64,000 bases of DNA, taken from NCBI GenBank assembly GCA_900095095.1, contig FMBT01000378.1:123186-187185 (forward strand), in the 5' to 3' direction. Shown piece after piece: positions 11,150 to 23,458 of this stretch. The notes under the pieces were generated by a model. The model was not told the origin of the DNA and did no database searches. It was given only the letters and a program-made list of their open reading frames with translations. Source of the stretch: Fragilariopsis cylindrus CCMP1102. Taxonomy: Eukaryota > Bacillariophyta > Bacillariophyceae > Bacillariales > Bacillariaceae. The position numbers and the translations under genes were made by a program. Each line of letters starts with the position of its first letter. Within the stretch, counting starts at the first letter, position 1.

Positions 11150-13463
11150 TTAAATGGCAACGCGCCGCTTGATGCTGCTGTTCATCGAGGAGTGATCATC
11201 ATTGTCATCTTCCTCCGCATGAAGAGATCTTTTTTCATTACTATTATTATTGCTATCCTCCTTGTTTGATGGTTCCTCAGCAGTAGCAGTACCTAAAGTA
11301 GCTCTTAGATGACGAAAAAAATGGGATACCTTTTCTCGAGCTTGTGAATCAGTAACTTCTTGCCATCCCAACTAAAGAATACACATCAAACCAAATCAAG
11401 AGAAAACACGAGACGAAAAAGATGGAATAATATACGAAGAGAGAAACAAAATGTGAGAGGTGAGACTACTGCTTAACTAAGAAAGAAAGTACCAGAGTAA
11501 CGAACGCAGTACAGTACAGAGTAAAATCGCTACAATCACAATCACAATCACAATCCCCTCCCCCCATCATACATACATTGACATTGCAATTTGCCGACAA
11601 AGAAAAAAACGTTACTTACCTTTCGATCCTTTTTCAGGAATCGACCATTGCATTCTTTAATCATAGTAACAATCCTTTTCGCTAATTCAGTCTTTTCTGA
11701 TTTACTACATTTTTCATATTCTAATTGATGCATTTCCACTAAATGAGCACACCGTAAATTACCTACATGTTCCCTAGTTGTTCTACCACGTCCAAATAAT
11801 ACATCAAATTTACGTGGTGTTATATTAATACCAATATGATTAGAATTAGAAGTAGACGACAACACACCAGTAGTAGCAGCAACTTGTTGTTGTTGTTGGT
11901 CTGCTACTTCTTCTAGTGATTGACGTATACTAATCCATTCATTATACCATTTCATACCTAAATGACCATTTGGTAAAAAGATTTCTTTATCAATTGGTAT
12001 ACCATATGTTTCTAATTGGAAACATATTTCATTATGATCCGTGGAATAATGATCCCGTAATCTAGACCGTAAATTACGTGTTAAGAAATGTACCTTTTGA
12101 GCTGTAATTAATGCTATCATGGATTCATCTTGATAACAGTAATGCAATGCCACCACTTTATTTGGTATCGCATCTCGAACTAATGTTATCTTTTGAGCTT
12201 GTTCAAATGTATCACGTACGGTAGTAAATCCACGAAAGTAGACGACAATACATACCCCCATCAGTTGATTATCAATATCTTTCGCCACCACATACATTAA
12301 ATACCACATGGCCTTCATCCAATTTTCTATCTTATTATATATACGTTGTCCTGGTGCATACAAGATTATAGCCCGTCCAGCGGTATCACGTTCGGGCATG
12401 ATTTGAAAGGCACCAGAATTCATAGCAATTCGATCATTATTATCTAAATCCGATAATCGTACATCACGACCAAGAACATTACCAACATTTCCAAAAATTT
12501 GTTTCTTGATTTGAAAATGTAATAATAATTTATCGGATGCTTTATTAACATCATAGGTTGTTCTATTATTTGTATTATTTTGTTGTGTCGTCGGATCAGT
12601 ATTACATCCACAATCGGAATACATACGTAAAAACATTAAACGAAATTCTTTGGAATTGACATAATTTGGATTCATTTTTTGTGCTTCCATAAAAGCCAAA
12701 ACTTTTTCATTACCCTTTCCATTATCATTTTCATTAATGTGAACTGCATTCTTTAATTGATCATCTAATTGTTTTAGATAGTTATCAATATCATCATCTA
12801 CTAGACCATTGCCATTGCCATTACCATTGCCAGTGCCAGTACTAGTACCACCATTGCTACCATTGCTACCACCCATACTACTACCCATACCCCCCATATT
12901 CATATCACCACCATTACTACTCATTGGAATAATACCATGTACATCAAAATTAATTTTTGATTTATGTGTAAATGATAACAGTTCCATTTCTTTTGCTAAT
13001 GCTTCCTCTTGTACTTGTTGAACATTATCAGTTTCTTTCCCATACGTTTGTTTGCATTCATTTGATAGTACCTCCACAGGCTTAACTTGACCAGTATCAT
13101 GATTCATTGATGAGAATGATTTTGTATCATCATTATGATCATAATCCTCATCAAATGGTCGATCAAACATTGATACTGTGACACGTGAAACAGAAAAACG
13201 CCTTGATTTGATTTTCGGTGGTTGTTGTTCATTCCCAGCATTACTAGCATTACCAGCATTATATCCAAAAATTGATCGTAATGATGGATCTTTTTGTAAT
13301 TGTTGCATCTGCAATGATGAACTTTTGTTGTATGATTCATACTCATCATTAATATCAATTGGTATACCACCCCCACCACCAAATATATCAGGATTTGCAG
13401 ATATAGAATATCGTCTATTGCCATTGTTATTGCCACTGTTATAGTTATTATAGTCATAGTTCA

Positions 13464-13494
<31 letters not shown>

Positions 13495-14343
13495 CTGTTG
13501 TTGCTGTTCTGACGGATCAGATGAAATTGAATATCGCGATTGTAATTTGTTGTTGTTGTTAGATGAAGGCGAAGGTGAAGTTGATGTACCGCTTCCACGT
13601 TCTCCACCTCCTCCTTGTCCAACTTGTCCACCTTGTTTACCTATATCTTCATCGGTAATATCATCATAATCATAATCCTCCATATTTGTAACCGAACTTC
13701 TCATTAACCATCTACTACTATCACCTGGTATTCCTGTGAAGGATGAATATCTAGGAGTACTAATACTACTATTTTTTCGTGTTGAGCCACTACCAGTTTT
13801 ATTACCAATGAATGATTTTGATTTTGATTTTATTGTCGTAAGCAAACTAGTAGTACTAATATTCATTAGACCCTCCAACAATTTATCTGCCATTGTTGGT
13901 GATATTAATGATGGTCTCAAACTTAATATTGATGGTCGACCATCCTTATCTGTGGATACTGTCATACCACCACTACCACTACCACCACCACTACCACCAC
14001 TACCACGTGCTTTTGTTGATCGTCTTTTCTTTGTTTTATCACTCGTTGCTTGACCATATTCATCAACACCGCCACCATTATCTTCTTCATCATCATCATC
14101 TTTTTCATCATCATCATCTTCGAATAGTTCAGAAGACATAATCATATCAGATATTAATTCATCCATATCTTCGGGAATGTCTTCAAATCGTAATTCAATA
14201 AGATCATCATTATCATCATCATTATCATTATTATTATTATCAACTGATCCAGACCCCAATCCTACTGCTGCTGCCGTTGTTGTCGTCATGACGGTTATAT
14301 TGCTTTGCTTTTGCTTTTGATTTTGCTTTTGATTGAGGCACAA
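11150..14343 (-). CDS. CRAL-TRIO-like / DUF6824 fusion protein, two exons
   Basis: Exon 1 (14343-11620) and exon 2 (11371-11150) are joined across a 248-bp intron with donor GTAAGT and acceptor CTTTAG. Splicing is in phase 0 and joins GRFLKKDRK to LGWQEVTDSQAREKVSHFF, giving about 981 aa. The N-terminal ~500 residues are low-complexity (poly-D, Q, N, G). Residues about 560-800 resemble a CRAL-TRIO/Sec14 fold: FRLMFLRMYS, GRDVRLSDL, MGVCIVVYFRGF, DAIPNKVVALHYCY, FQLETYGIP. The C-terminus is a DUF6824 domain (FDVLFGRGRTTREHVGNLRC to REKVSHFFRHLR), split by the intron. Sec14-type domains bind lipids or lipophilic ligands; DUF6824 has no established function that I can state. The same architecture recurs at 29364-31526. 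The start could instead be the Met near 14289 (MTTTT). Confidence 0.78.
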
Positions 14344-14734
14344 ACAAAGTAACGTAGTAACGTTAGTCAGAGTCGCTTCTTCTTTGCGAAAATGTTAATA
14401 TAACGGGTGTGCTGTGTGATAGGATCTTGTCCTGTCCTGTCCTGTTTTACTATTTATTGCAGTAATGAATGACTCTATTCTGCCTTCTTGCATATATAAG
14501 ATTGTATGTACACTGTACTGTATGTTCCTTTTTTTCGATTCCGACGACGAAGCAATGTTATTGTAATACACTGTATGTAACTTAGTTAATGCAACAAGCA
14601 ATAAACAACACTTGTTTTCTCTTTGAAGTCACTTGCTTTCTCTTTGAAGTAGACGCGTTTATTTTATGTATTATTTGTGTGGTAGATTTAGGGAGGTAGC
14701 GCGAAAAAATACCAGCCCTTTTATATATCTTCAA

Positions 14735-14830
14735 TCACGTCGCGTCGGCCGGCACTCGTGTCAAAATATATAGCAATCGTAGAAGAATTTTTTAATAGAG
14801 TAGCCATACAGTACTACAGCAAGACTCGCT
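14735..14830 (+). repeat. Direct repeat A flanking LINE remnant
   Basis: The block with ATCACGTCG, CCGGCA.TCGTG, AAAATA, GAAGAATT and AGTACTAC matches 16900-16990 in the same orientation at roughly 75 percent by eye, with small gaps. It lies upstream of the minus-strand DUF6824 fusion gene. Confidence 0.55.
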
Positions 14831-14979
14831 AGGCACATCAATGATACTTTTGGTATCAATGAACAATGATGTGGATGCTGGTTTGGAGAAGGAAGTGTCA
14901 ATGCTACATTCACATTAAAATCATCACTACAAACAATACTAAAACACCAAATGGAGGCTCACACTCACGAACTATTATT

Positions 14980-16322
14980 TGTAGACCTTGTAACATCACA
15001 GCATTTGACTCTGTCAACCGTGAACTTTTATAATGGAAGATATTGAAACTATTCGAAATTCTGGATAATCACAACATTGCCATCCTCAAGGAACCACATT
15101 CTGGGAAGAAGAAGTCAAGATTAAAGGAACAGTACATGACTCTGTCAACTGCAAACTTTTATGGAAGATATTGAAACTATTTGGAATTCCTGGATAATCA
15201 CATATTGTCATCCTCAAGGAACCACATTCTATTTTCACTTATATTATGAAAGTAGGGGGAAGAAGAAGTCGGGATTGACGGAACAGTACGTGTAAAACAA
15301 GGTGGCAATCTTGGTCAAGCTGTTTTGCATCAACTAACCCTAGCCTAGACAAGAAATGGAGATTTGATACCCCCGGCTTCCGCATGCAAGCACTCGCTCA
15401 AGAACGATGGTAGCATCGCCTATAACCCAAGCTTGAAAAAGAAAATACTAGAATCTGCACTTGGTACTGCTTTTTCCTCCTGGAAATCTTACTACTACGT
15501 AGATGATGCAGCATAATATGTGTTTCTACTGCTGTGGAAAGACAATGAAGATGCATCAACAAAGCTAATCAAATCACACTTCACAGAATTTGGATTAACA
15601 GTCTACTGTGGTGATGATAGGAGGAATGATGGTAGCTTGAGAACAGAAGCAATGTATATCCTTTCACCAAGGAAGACATAACAGCAACAACAACAATGGA
15701 CATATCAGACATACTAATTAATGAATTTGAATTCTTTTCATACTGTGATATATTCAAATACTTCTGTACTATCTTTACCCCATCATTGAAAGATGATCTG
15801 GACATATAACGCCATATCAACCAAGAAGATGGAGCTTTTGCTACAATAGATATACCAGCAATACTACGTGTTTGACTATACAATGCTACAGTAACCAATA
15901 TCCTCTTATTATTGGGATGTGAAAACTGGGCACATATGGAAGAACTACGGAGGAAGCTTGAAATCTTCCACCACAGATTCCTAAGAAAAATGGTAGGTAT
16001 CACAATCTATGATGGAAAAGACAATCATATCTCAGATAAACAAGTTAGAGAGGAACTTAATAATTGCTACCAGTTCCATCAATCACTGGAACTGCGAAGT
16101 GCACGGTGGCTGGAAAAACTAGCACTAATGAACTGTAACAGAGGACCAAAAAACGCACTGTGCTTATGGATTTATTATAAATCAAGAAAACAAGGGGGTC
16201 AACAGAAAAACATCAGAACTAGCTTTAGTATCACACTTACAGACAGCTTGCAATTCGAAACAGACAGAATGAATGACTGGATGCTAAAAGCAAAATTAGA
16301 ACCACAAAAATGGGCTAGCTAA
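14980..16322 (+). pseudogene. Decayed non-LTR retrotransposon reverse transcriptase
   Basis: Translated pieces in shifting frames show LINE reverse-transcriptase hallmarks. There is AFDSVNREL near 15006, a KQGGNLGQ-like block near 15297 and YYYVDDAA near 15490, the catalytic Y/FxDD box, followed by stops. The longest open piece, 15912-16322, begins GCENWAHMEELRRKLEIFHHR and continues FLRKMVGI. That is the region after the RT thumb in many LINEs (CESW...LR..E.FHRR.LR...GI). An internal tandem duplication of about 120 bp repeats the AFDSVN segment (15001-15115 and 15126-15235). It is non-functional because of stops and frameshifts, and it is not obviously the same family as the intact element at 31.8 kb. 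Confidence 0.8.
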
Positions 16323-16899
16323 CCAAATAGCTCTGTACCTGGTACCTAAACTGTATATAAACCTCTCAAACCCAGAAAATGGTTGACCAGGGAGCATAAG
16401 CTAATAGAAGCAGATGAAACAAAAGAAGATATACTTAGGCATGCATTACCTCTCTCTCTCTCTGTGTTTTACATTGTACTTTTTCCCTAAATTCAATCCT
16501 AATTGCAAAAAAGCGAATTCAAATAGAATCATTTTTCCTGTTCCTTTTTCCCCCACGAATTTATTCGGCTGATTGGCACCAGCTACAGTATTGGGATTTT
16601 GTTTACAAGTGTAAATATGTCGTTGTTAAAAAAATAGTAGATTTGACCCTCCAGTGGTAGATTTAACAGTTTAAGTATCTGATATAATATGCGTGACGCC
16701 AAAGGCAAGACGAGGCGTTTCTCTCACTTGACCTGTAAATATGTCATTGGTATAAAAAATAGTAATTCGACTCCCCACTAGGTAGCATCCCCGCGATCAA
16801 ATAGAATATCAGCAGTTTTTTCGCCCTTTTATCTTAAAAAGGCGTGGTGTGTTGTTGACTTAGTACAGTATATCATGAATTCATTTTTGGTTCGCCACC

Positions 16900-16990
16900 G
16901 CATCACGTCGACCGGCAGTCGTGCAAAATACATATCAATAGAAGAATTATTTAACAATAGCCTCGTGTTTACTACAGTACTACATTAGTA
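16900..16990 (+). repeat. Direct repeat B flanking LINE remnant
   Basis: Partner of the repeat at 14735-14830. It lies upstream of the plus-strand DUF6824 gene. The pair may be a duplicated promoter segment or ends of an unrecognised element. Confidence 0.55.
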
Positions 16991-17711
16991 TGCGAAGATA
17001 AAGCACGACTACCGTATATAACAAATTAGTATCACGTTAATCACGTTTTGTTCACGTGAAAAATCAATTCTTCTTTTCCAAGGAGTATATATCCGTAAAC
17101 GAATTCAATTCGTCTCCCAAACGTGCACCCCTATTCTTTCTTATAAAAACCAAAGAAAAAATGTAATCACTTGTTATGTAAAGCGTTGAACTTGGAATCC
17201 GGGATTGCTTGCGACACAAGAACGACACATATTTGTACATAAATAGTACCTACAAAAATGAACTTACTTCACGTAGCTCACAATATACATAACCTGACAA
17301 AACCAAACATTTAATTCTACTTCTCTTACACGCCATGCCATTACTACCATCAAAACTTCATGGCGGCGCTGTAGGAAATTTCTTCGATCCTCCTTCTTGT
17401 TTCATAGACACGCTTCTTATTATGCCAGTCACTCTCAACTAACTTCCCTCGCACCTACGTCGACATTTTTATAGTATTGTTCACAGACACGCCATCTGCT
17501 CATCAAGCAACTTACTTCGCATTGAAAACCGGTTACAAAACATAAAACATACAAGATTGCAACTGTGTTTCGATATAGAACCGGTTACTACTTAGGTTAC
17601 CTCTTACCACAAATACAATATAATATAATCACAAACACACACACACAAGTTTATGCTATATAATATAATATAATATAATATAATTAAACCGTATAACCAT
17701 AAATATAATCA

Positions 17712-18131
17712 ATGATTAGTATAGGAACGTTCATATATACAATGATGAATACCAATGACATAAACGAACCAACAAAAGCAACGAAAGAATCAGAATCCAA
17801 TTCTCTAAGTATCAAAATGGAAGACAATTTCGATGATCAAAAGCACCCTCCCGATGATCAGCAGCTCCTACAACAGAAGAAACAACAACAACAACAAGAG
17901 CACACGGTGCCGTTTAATGATGAAAAGGCACATCCCTTGTACGACCAGCAACAACAACAGCAGAAGGAGTGTCTTACCTCTTCTGATGGAAATTCACCCT
18001 TCGATCAGCAGCAGCAGCAGCAACAGAAGAAGTCACGTTTAGACTCTCCGGATGGAATGTTTCTTCCTGTCGATCAGCATCAGCAACAACACCAGCAGAT
18101 TAAAATTGAAGAAGGTATAGTCGGCGACGAC

Positions 18132-18162
<31 letters not shown>

Positions 18163-19709
18163 GGGAAGATTCAATAATAGATGCATTAGGTCCGTATGAT
18201 ATTATTTGTGGTCGTGGATCAGTTGCATTTAATAATTGTGGCAATCGTAGATTCCGTGTATTAATTGGACTAAATGTAGACGAGTACATTGCAATTGATG
18301 GTCGGCATCGAAAAGGATTATTTATTGGTTCCCTCGTACATACAATAATACATGGTATTGGTGCAAAGTTTTATAAATTATCTAAACATGATAAAGAATT
18401 AACTGAATTAACTGAACCACAAATCCGTGCTAAGGTCGGGCATGCATTACGTGATACGGCAGCATTCCAAATTTTACAAGAGAAACAACAGCTATATGAT
18501 GAACAACAAGACGAGCAGCAGCAGCAGCAGCAGCAGCAACAACGGGGTGGTGGAGGGGATGGGATTGACGATAACAATACTAATACCACTACTAATGAGG
18601 ATAAATCATCACCGGTTGCATCAAAGAAACGACGTCGACGACGTCGACGATCATCTTTACAATCCCAAAAAAAATTAAAGCCCGCACCGTTATTCCGATC
18701 GTCGTTTTCGGCTCCATCATTGTCATTGGGGGCTACTCAGTCAGCGGCAGAACTCCTCCAGAATACTATGAATGCAAATGTAAATTCTTCTGCCGTGACG
18801 AATCGTCTACGTTATTTCACTCGTAATAGTTTAATACACCAAAACCAACACCAACAGCAGCAGCAGCAGCAACAACAACGACCATCGTTTGTGGGTTCAT
18901 CGTCCTTGATACAACAACAGAATTTTCGTAATGATACGTTTCCTCCTCTTCATATGAATGCATCAGCTGTACAGCATCAATCAAGTTCACCTGCACCTGC
19001 ATTATCATCTATATTTCACAGCAGTAACATCAGCAACAGCATCAATGACAATGAAATGATGAAAATCAATCATCCGATGACACATCATCGTCCTGGTATG
19101 TTCGAGACTCCTATGGGTGCATTTGATTTCCATCCACAACAACAGCAAGAACAGCAGCAGCAGCAGCTTGGTAGTGGTGGTGGTGGTGGTTTCAGAATAA
19201 GTAGTAGTAATAGTAGCAGTAGCAAAGATACAAAACGCACTGCTAGTATCACTAGTAGCAGTAGCAAAGATTCAAAACGCACTGCTAGTATCACGAAGAA
19301 CAACTACGATCCATTGATGATGGACGGAAGGTTTTTCCCCGTATCAGCAAATACTTATAAAGTACATCAACAGTTACAATTGCAGCTAAAACAAGAAAAA
19401 CGTCGATCACAGTTTTCCTCAGGATCGGGATCTGCTGTCGCTCAAGAAGCAATCAATGTTTTAGCTTCGGAGGATCGAATGGATTTCGATAATGACAATG
19501 ACAATGACAATGACAATGACAATGATATCAACAAGAATGGAAGTAGTACAAGAAAAAGGTACAACCACTGCAACAACAATAACAACAATAATGCTGATAG
19601 TAATAATAACTCTGGTAATACTTTTTATGATCCTTTCGATGATATTGATTTTATTCCACTCGAGGGCAAGAGCGAAACCAAACCAAAAGTGGATGAAAAT
19701 GATGTTTAA
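17712..19709 (+). CDS. DUF6824 domain protein, Gln/Asn-rich
   Basis: This 665-aa ORF carries a DUF6824 domain at about residues 157-255. It begins GPYDIICGRGSVAFNNCGNR and ends with IRAKVGHALRDTA, with the conserved C-G-R, NRRFR and (A/R)EKVGHALRD-type positions all present. Gln tracts precede and follow it. A basic cluster (KKRRRRRRRSS) just after the domain may be a nuclear localisation signal. The remainder is low-complexity Q/N/S sequence, as in many transcriptional regulators. A regulatory nuclear role is inference; no function is established for the family. The start may be the downstream MMNTND methionines (17742). The next DUF6824 gene is convergent, with its 3' end at 20741. Confidence 0.78.
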
Positions 19710-20740
19710 CTACAGTATGATTGATCTTGTACAGAGGGCCTTCCGTGACTCCGAATATTAAAAAAATTAAACACGACGGATTTCTGAGCTAAGTTAGTTT
19801 CTTTTTAAAACTAACGGAAGGCCCTGTACAGAATGGGGAATGAATGCGTGCGTACGTACGTGTACGTACGCAGTATTAATAGCTAAATTGGGATGAGGTA
19901 GTGTGTCTGTCTACCTCTCTAGTACAATTAATTTATCACTCTCGGCGAAGATGTGGAATAAAAAAATCTGATTCAGTGAGTGAGTCTCGGCGAGAATGGT
20001 AATCTTAACATGCCTACAGTAACGATGCATGCAGCCATGCATGACAATGAGCCTTTCAGATATAAATAATACATAAAACGTAGTACTAATTCTACGTGCT
20101 GAGTTCGTAGCGCGCTAATCAAGGCTATTTTACATACTGTACGTAAGGTGCACTTTAAGAAGAGAGGCCTAATGAATTGTTGTAGGGTGCATTATGTAGT
20201 CCTAAATATATTATTATTTGAATTATTATATATCATTCAATTAAAAAAATTAGAACAATAGCTATTGAACGAAAAATATTCCGAAGAGCGAGCGGGAAAA
20301 CTTACAAAACTGCATAAAGCAAGAAAATACTTCAACTTCAAATAAGAGTGTTCTTGCTTGCAATATTTACTTAACAAATAATTTATCAGTACGCGTGCTT
20401 TTTTAATAAATGGATGATATAATGCGCCATAGAAGTACTGTATGATTCAAGAAATGCGACTTTATGTGATACTATTGTGTCAAATACTCTACCGGTATTA
20501 CGTTAGAACTAATTGCAAAAGGCCTAAAATAGTATGGTAGAACTACTCAGAAGTTGTGTATATGTTTCATTTCAAAAATGTACTTTATTCGTCTTTTTTT
20601 AAATATATATATATATATCGTACTTCTCGTCTTTACTGTATAGAGTGTTCCAAAATTTGTGTGTCTGTACATGCTTCTCTTCTCTTTCGTGCTTTTCTCC
20701 CTGCATAATATTCCTTTCTTTCTTAATCTTTCATTTGGTG
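19710..20740. other. Convergent spacer with a MITE and hairpins
   Basis: It begins with the 95-bp MITE-like sequence, then a near-perfect GCGTACGTAC/GTACGTACGC palindrome at about 19851-19872. An AT dinucleotide run lies at 20600-20620. No gene or RNA is recognised in the rest. Confidence 0.55.
19732..19826 (+). mobile_element. 95-bp MITE-like inverted-repeat element in a 3' UTR
   Basis: Left end CAGAGGGCCTTCCGT and right end ACGGAAGGCCCTG are inverted copies differing by one inserted base. They are flanked by TA on both sides (19730-19731 and 19827-19828). An internal GTTAGTTT/AAAACTAAC hairpin sits near the right end. It starts 22 bp after the stop codon of the DUF6824 gene, so it probably lies in that gene's 3' UTR and could supply RNA structure. 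Confidence 0.7.
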
Positions 20741-22189
20741 TTATACATCTTTCATTTGCTGTTCTAGTTTCTGTTGCAATGATTTTTGTTTTGGTTGCTT
20801 TGGTTTTTGTTGTTTTTGTGGTAAAGTAACTTTCCGTGCTTGAATGACTAAATCACGTAAGGCATGTCCCACTTTTTCTCGAGCTTGTTTTTCATTCATG
20901 ATCTCATAGCGTGGTGTACCACCCTTATTGTGCGTCCGTCCAGTCTTCATATCTTTCTTTTTAATAATTGTCTTTTTTAAAAATCGTGCACCAATATCCT
21001 CGTGGAGCATCCACACAATACTTTTAATGACATTTGTTTTATCTTCACGTGTTGGTGATTCAATATAACGTTGTAAATGCATATCGACTGTAACACGGAA
21101 TCGTCGATTACCAATATAATTATAGGCACCCGAATTCCGACCACAGACAATATCATAGGGTGATGGTTGAGTTACCACACTCATTGTACTAAAATGATTC
21201 GTACTACATGTTAAATAGGAAGTATTAGGTGTCCGTGTAGGAATGTGAGGAGGAAGCATAATATTGTTCCCAATCCCAAGTCCACCTAAACCACCAATTC
21301 CGCCACCACCATTACTGCCGTTATCGAAAGATGTTGTTGTTAATGATGAGGCTGCAGCATATGCTTTCGCTGATAATTGTAATGCTGTGTTATTTGTTGG
21401 TGGAATAATAGTATTGTAATTATTAATACTGTTGATAATAATGTTGTTGGACGTTGTTGACTGGAATAATTGTTTTTCAATTGCCAGTATATTATCAATC
21501 GATGGAAATAATTTTGCTATTGTATTACCAGTTGTTCCTGTTCCAGTTCCAGTTATAGAAGTTCCAGTTCCTGTTATAGAAGAAGATTTTCGTGCTCCCT
21601 CTAATGCAGTCAACCATTTCGAATTCTGAGTTGTGGTGCAGGTGGTGGTGGCGTTATTAGCAATTGCATTCTTGTTATTATCGATCGCATCCACTGGATG
21701 AAACATACCAAACATTTCTTCACTTTCTTTTCTTGTTAATAATTTCATCTTGAGAGCTTCAATAGATGGTTCATTACTACTCTTGGTCTTGTTGTTGCCA
21801 TTAGGAGGGACCCAAAAGTTCGCTACCAAGTCCTTCAGATTTTGACTTTTTCTTCGAATTCTTGCTTCCAATACTTCAGTAAATTCAGTGGTGGTTCCGT
21901 TCAACATCACGTTGCTACTGCCGTTTGTGTTAGTATTATTCACACTGACATTAATAGCAGTTGAAGGAGCGTGTTCGTTGTTGCTGTTGCTGCTATTTGC
22001 GCTTTGGATCATAGTTTTCAATAGTATAGCTTGATCGTTCTCATTCATATTACTCATTGTTGAGTTTGAGTTTGAGTAGGAACTATTCATCTTCATCACG
22101 CTGTTACCGGTACTACTTTTTCTTGTCGTATCGGCAGCGAGAGTATCCATTAGATTAGGATTGCTGTGTCTATTCATCATGATATTCAT
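20741..22189 (-). CDS. DUF6824 domain protein, Asn/Thr-rich
   Basis: This 482-aa ORF has a long Asn/Ser/Thr-rich N-terminus. A DUF6824 domain occupies about residues 343-460, from SPYDIVCGRNSGAYNYIGNR to KQAREKVGHALRDLVIQ, with an extended basic insert (FLKKTIIKKKDMK). The C-terminus is Lys/Gln-rich. A segment at about residues 105-165 (LEARIRRKSQNLKDLVANFW, LKMKLLTRKESEEMFG) may be helical and could mediate partner contacts. Function is unknown; the architecture suggests a nuclear regulatory protein but that is inference. The ATG at 22189 and the second Met (22177) are both plausible. The gene is convergent with the DUF6824 gene upstream in the window. Confidence 0.77.
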   Translation of the reverse strand: MNIMMNRHSNPNLMDTLAADTTRKSSTGNSVMKMNSSYSNSNSTMSNMNENDQAILLKTMIQSANSSNSNNEHAPSTAINVSVNNTNTNGSSNVMLNGTTTEFTEVLEARIRRKSQNLKDLVANFWVPPNGNNKTKSSNEPSIEALKMKLLTRKESEEMFGMFHPVDAIDNNKNAIANNATTTCTTTQNSKWLTALEGARKSSSITGTGTSITGTGTGTTGNTIAKLFPSIDNILAIEKQLFQSTTSNNIIINSINNYNTIIPPTNNTALQLSAKAYAAASSLTTTSFDNGSNGGGGIGGLGGLGIGNNIMLPPHIPTRTPNTSYLTCSTNHFSTMSVVTQPSPYDIVCGRNSGAYNYIGNRRFRVTVDMHLQRYIESPTREDKTNVIKSIVWMLHEDIGARFLKKTIIKKKDMKTGRTHNKGGTPRYEIMNEKQAREKVGHALRDLVIQARKVTLPQKQQKPKQPKQKSLQQKLEQQMKDV

Positions 22190-22548
22190 TCCTTATAAAA
22201 GGGTCGATTTTTGTTTGTTTGTTCGTTCGTGTTGTGCTGTTGACTGTTTTGTGTGGGTGTGGTTTATTCTTGTTTTGTGTGCTATTTTGTGAGACAGTCA
22301 GTTAGTGTTGTATTATATTGAGAGAGGATCCTTATTTTATTTACCTTCGCTTCAATGTTGCAAATAACCTACTAGTAATACACCTCATTGAAGTAGTACA
22401 CTTAGCGCAAAAACTAAAACGGCGGTTCTGAATATTTGATCGTGCGTACCGTATTCCTACATCAATGTTCTCTCCCTATTGATTTCCGCTGCTCTCTAAT
22501 ATTATATACAGTACGTACCGTAGTAGTACCTTAATTAGAATTTGTCAA

Positions 22549-22909
22549 GTGCGAACACTAGGAGTTTGCGAGAACTTTTTATCCACCTAATACTATGATG
22601 ATTTGTTCATCATAGAATCGACAATTTACTTGTCGATGCGCTTTTAAATAGTAAATTGTGATAGTGCGACTTCAACTTGTGAATAAAAAAGTTTAATTAA
22701 AGGACTAAAATGCTGATCAATAATTGGAGTGCGAACAGTAGGGGTTTGCGACAACTTTTTATCTACCTAATACTATGATGATTTGTTCATCGTAGAATCG
22801 ACAATTTAATTGTCGATGCGCTTTTAACTAGTAAATTGTGATAGTGTGCGACTTCAACTTGTAGGTAAAACGTTTGATTATGGCACTAAAATTGCTGATC
22901 AGTAATTAA
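22549..22909 (+). repeat. Tandem duplication of ~180 bp with conserved hairpins
   Basis: Units 22549-22728 and 22729-22909 start GTGCGAACA.TAGG and are about 90 percent alike by eye. Each unit contains the stem CTATGATGA/TCATCATAG (second unit with one change) and the stem CGACAA/TTGTCG. In unit 2 the latter is a longer perfect palindrome, CGACAATTTAATTGTCG. No coding potential. Confidence 0.85.
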
Positions 22910-23458
22910 TTAATCAATATTGTACGAGCTTATACAGTAGACAACAGTAAGCGAATTGTTCAAATCGAACTCTAAAAAATTGTTGCATACAATGCGAAGA
23001 GCGACAGCAACAATATCGTCGGATTGCCTTAACTAAAATGTTTTCATTCTTTGATAGCTTGTATATTACAGCATACATATAAGTCTTATATTAGTATATC
23101 TTGAACCAAAGAAACAAAGAACCGATTGAGGTTAGTCGTATAACCTAAACAATAATGCCCTTTGATATTATGTACACGTACTCAACTGTATGACATGTAA
23201 ATGAATATTTTTGAATTTGAAAAAATTAATTAATGTTAATAAAAAACATATTGAAGTTTGAGTGGAAACTTAATTAACGTGATTCAGGATACCGGTATGC
23301 GAATCACGTGATTCAACTAGAAATGCATCTACAGTAGATAATATATTATAAGGTAATCGTAAAGAACAACTACTCTCCGCGGTGAGATATTGGTGCTCGG
23401 CTTTATTATTGTGAACTCGAGCATGTATGCATGTAGGCATGCATGGCATGATGAGGTA

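Larger units (their letters stand above)
14344..17711. other. Spacer with decayed LINE and flanking similar repeats
   Basis: Divergent 5' flanks of two DUF6824 genes lie at the edges. Between them sits the LINE remnant (14980-16322) bordered by two similar ~95-bp direct repeats. A TAATA pentamer run lies just upstream of the next gene (17657-17685). No intact gene is seen. Confidence 0.6.

Noticed and set aside
12809-14141. Plus-strand Pro- or His-rich ORFs
   Set aside because: They are shadows of Gly/Asp/Gln low-complexity codons in the minus-strand DUF6824 fusion gene.
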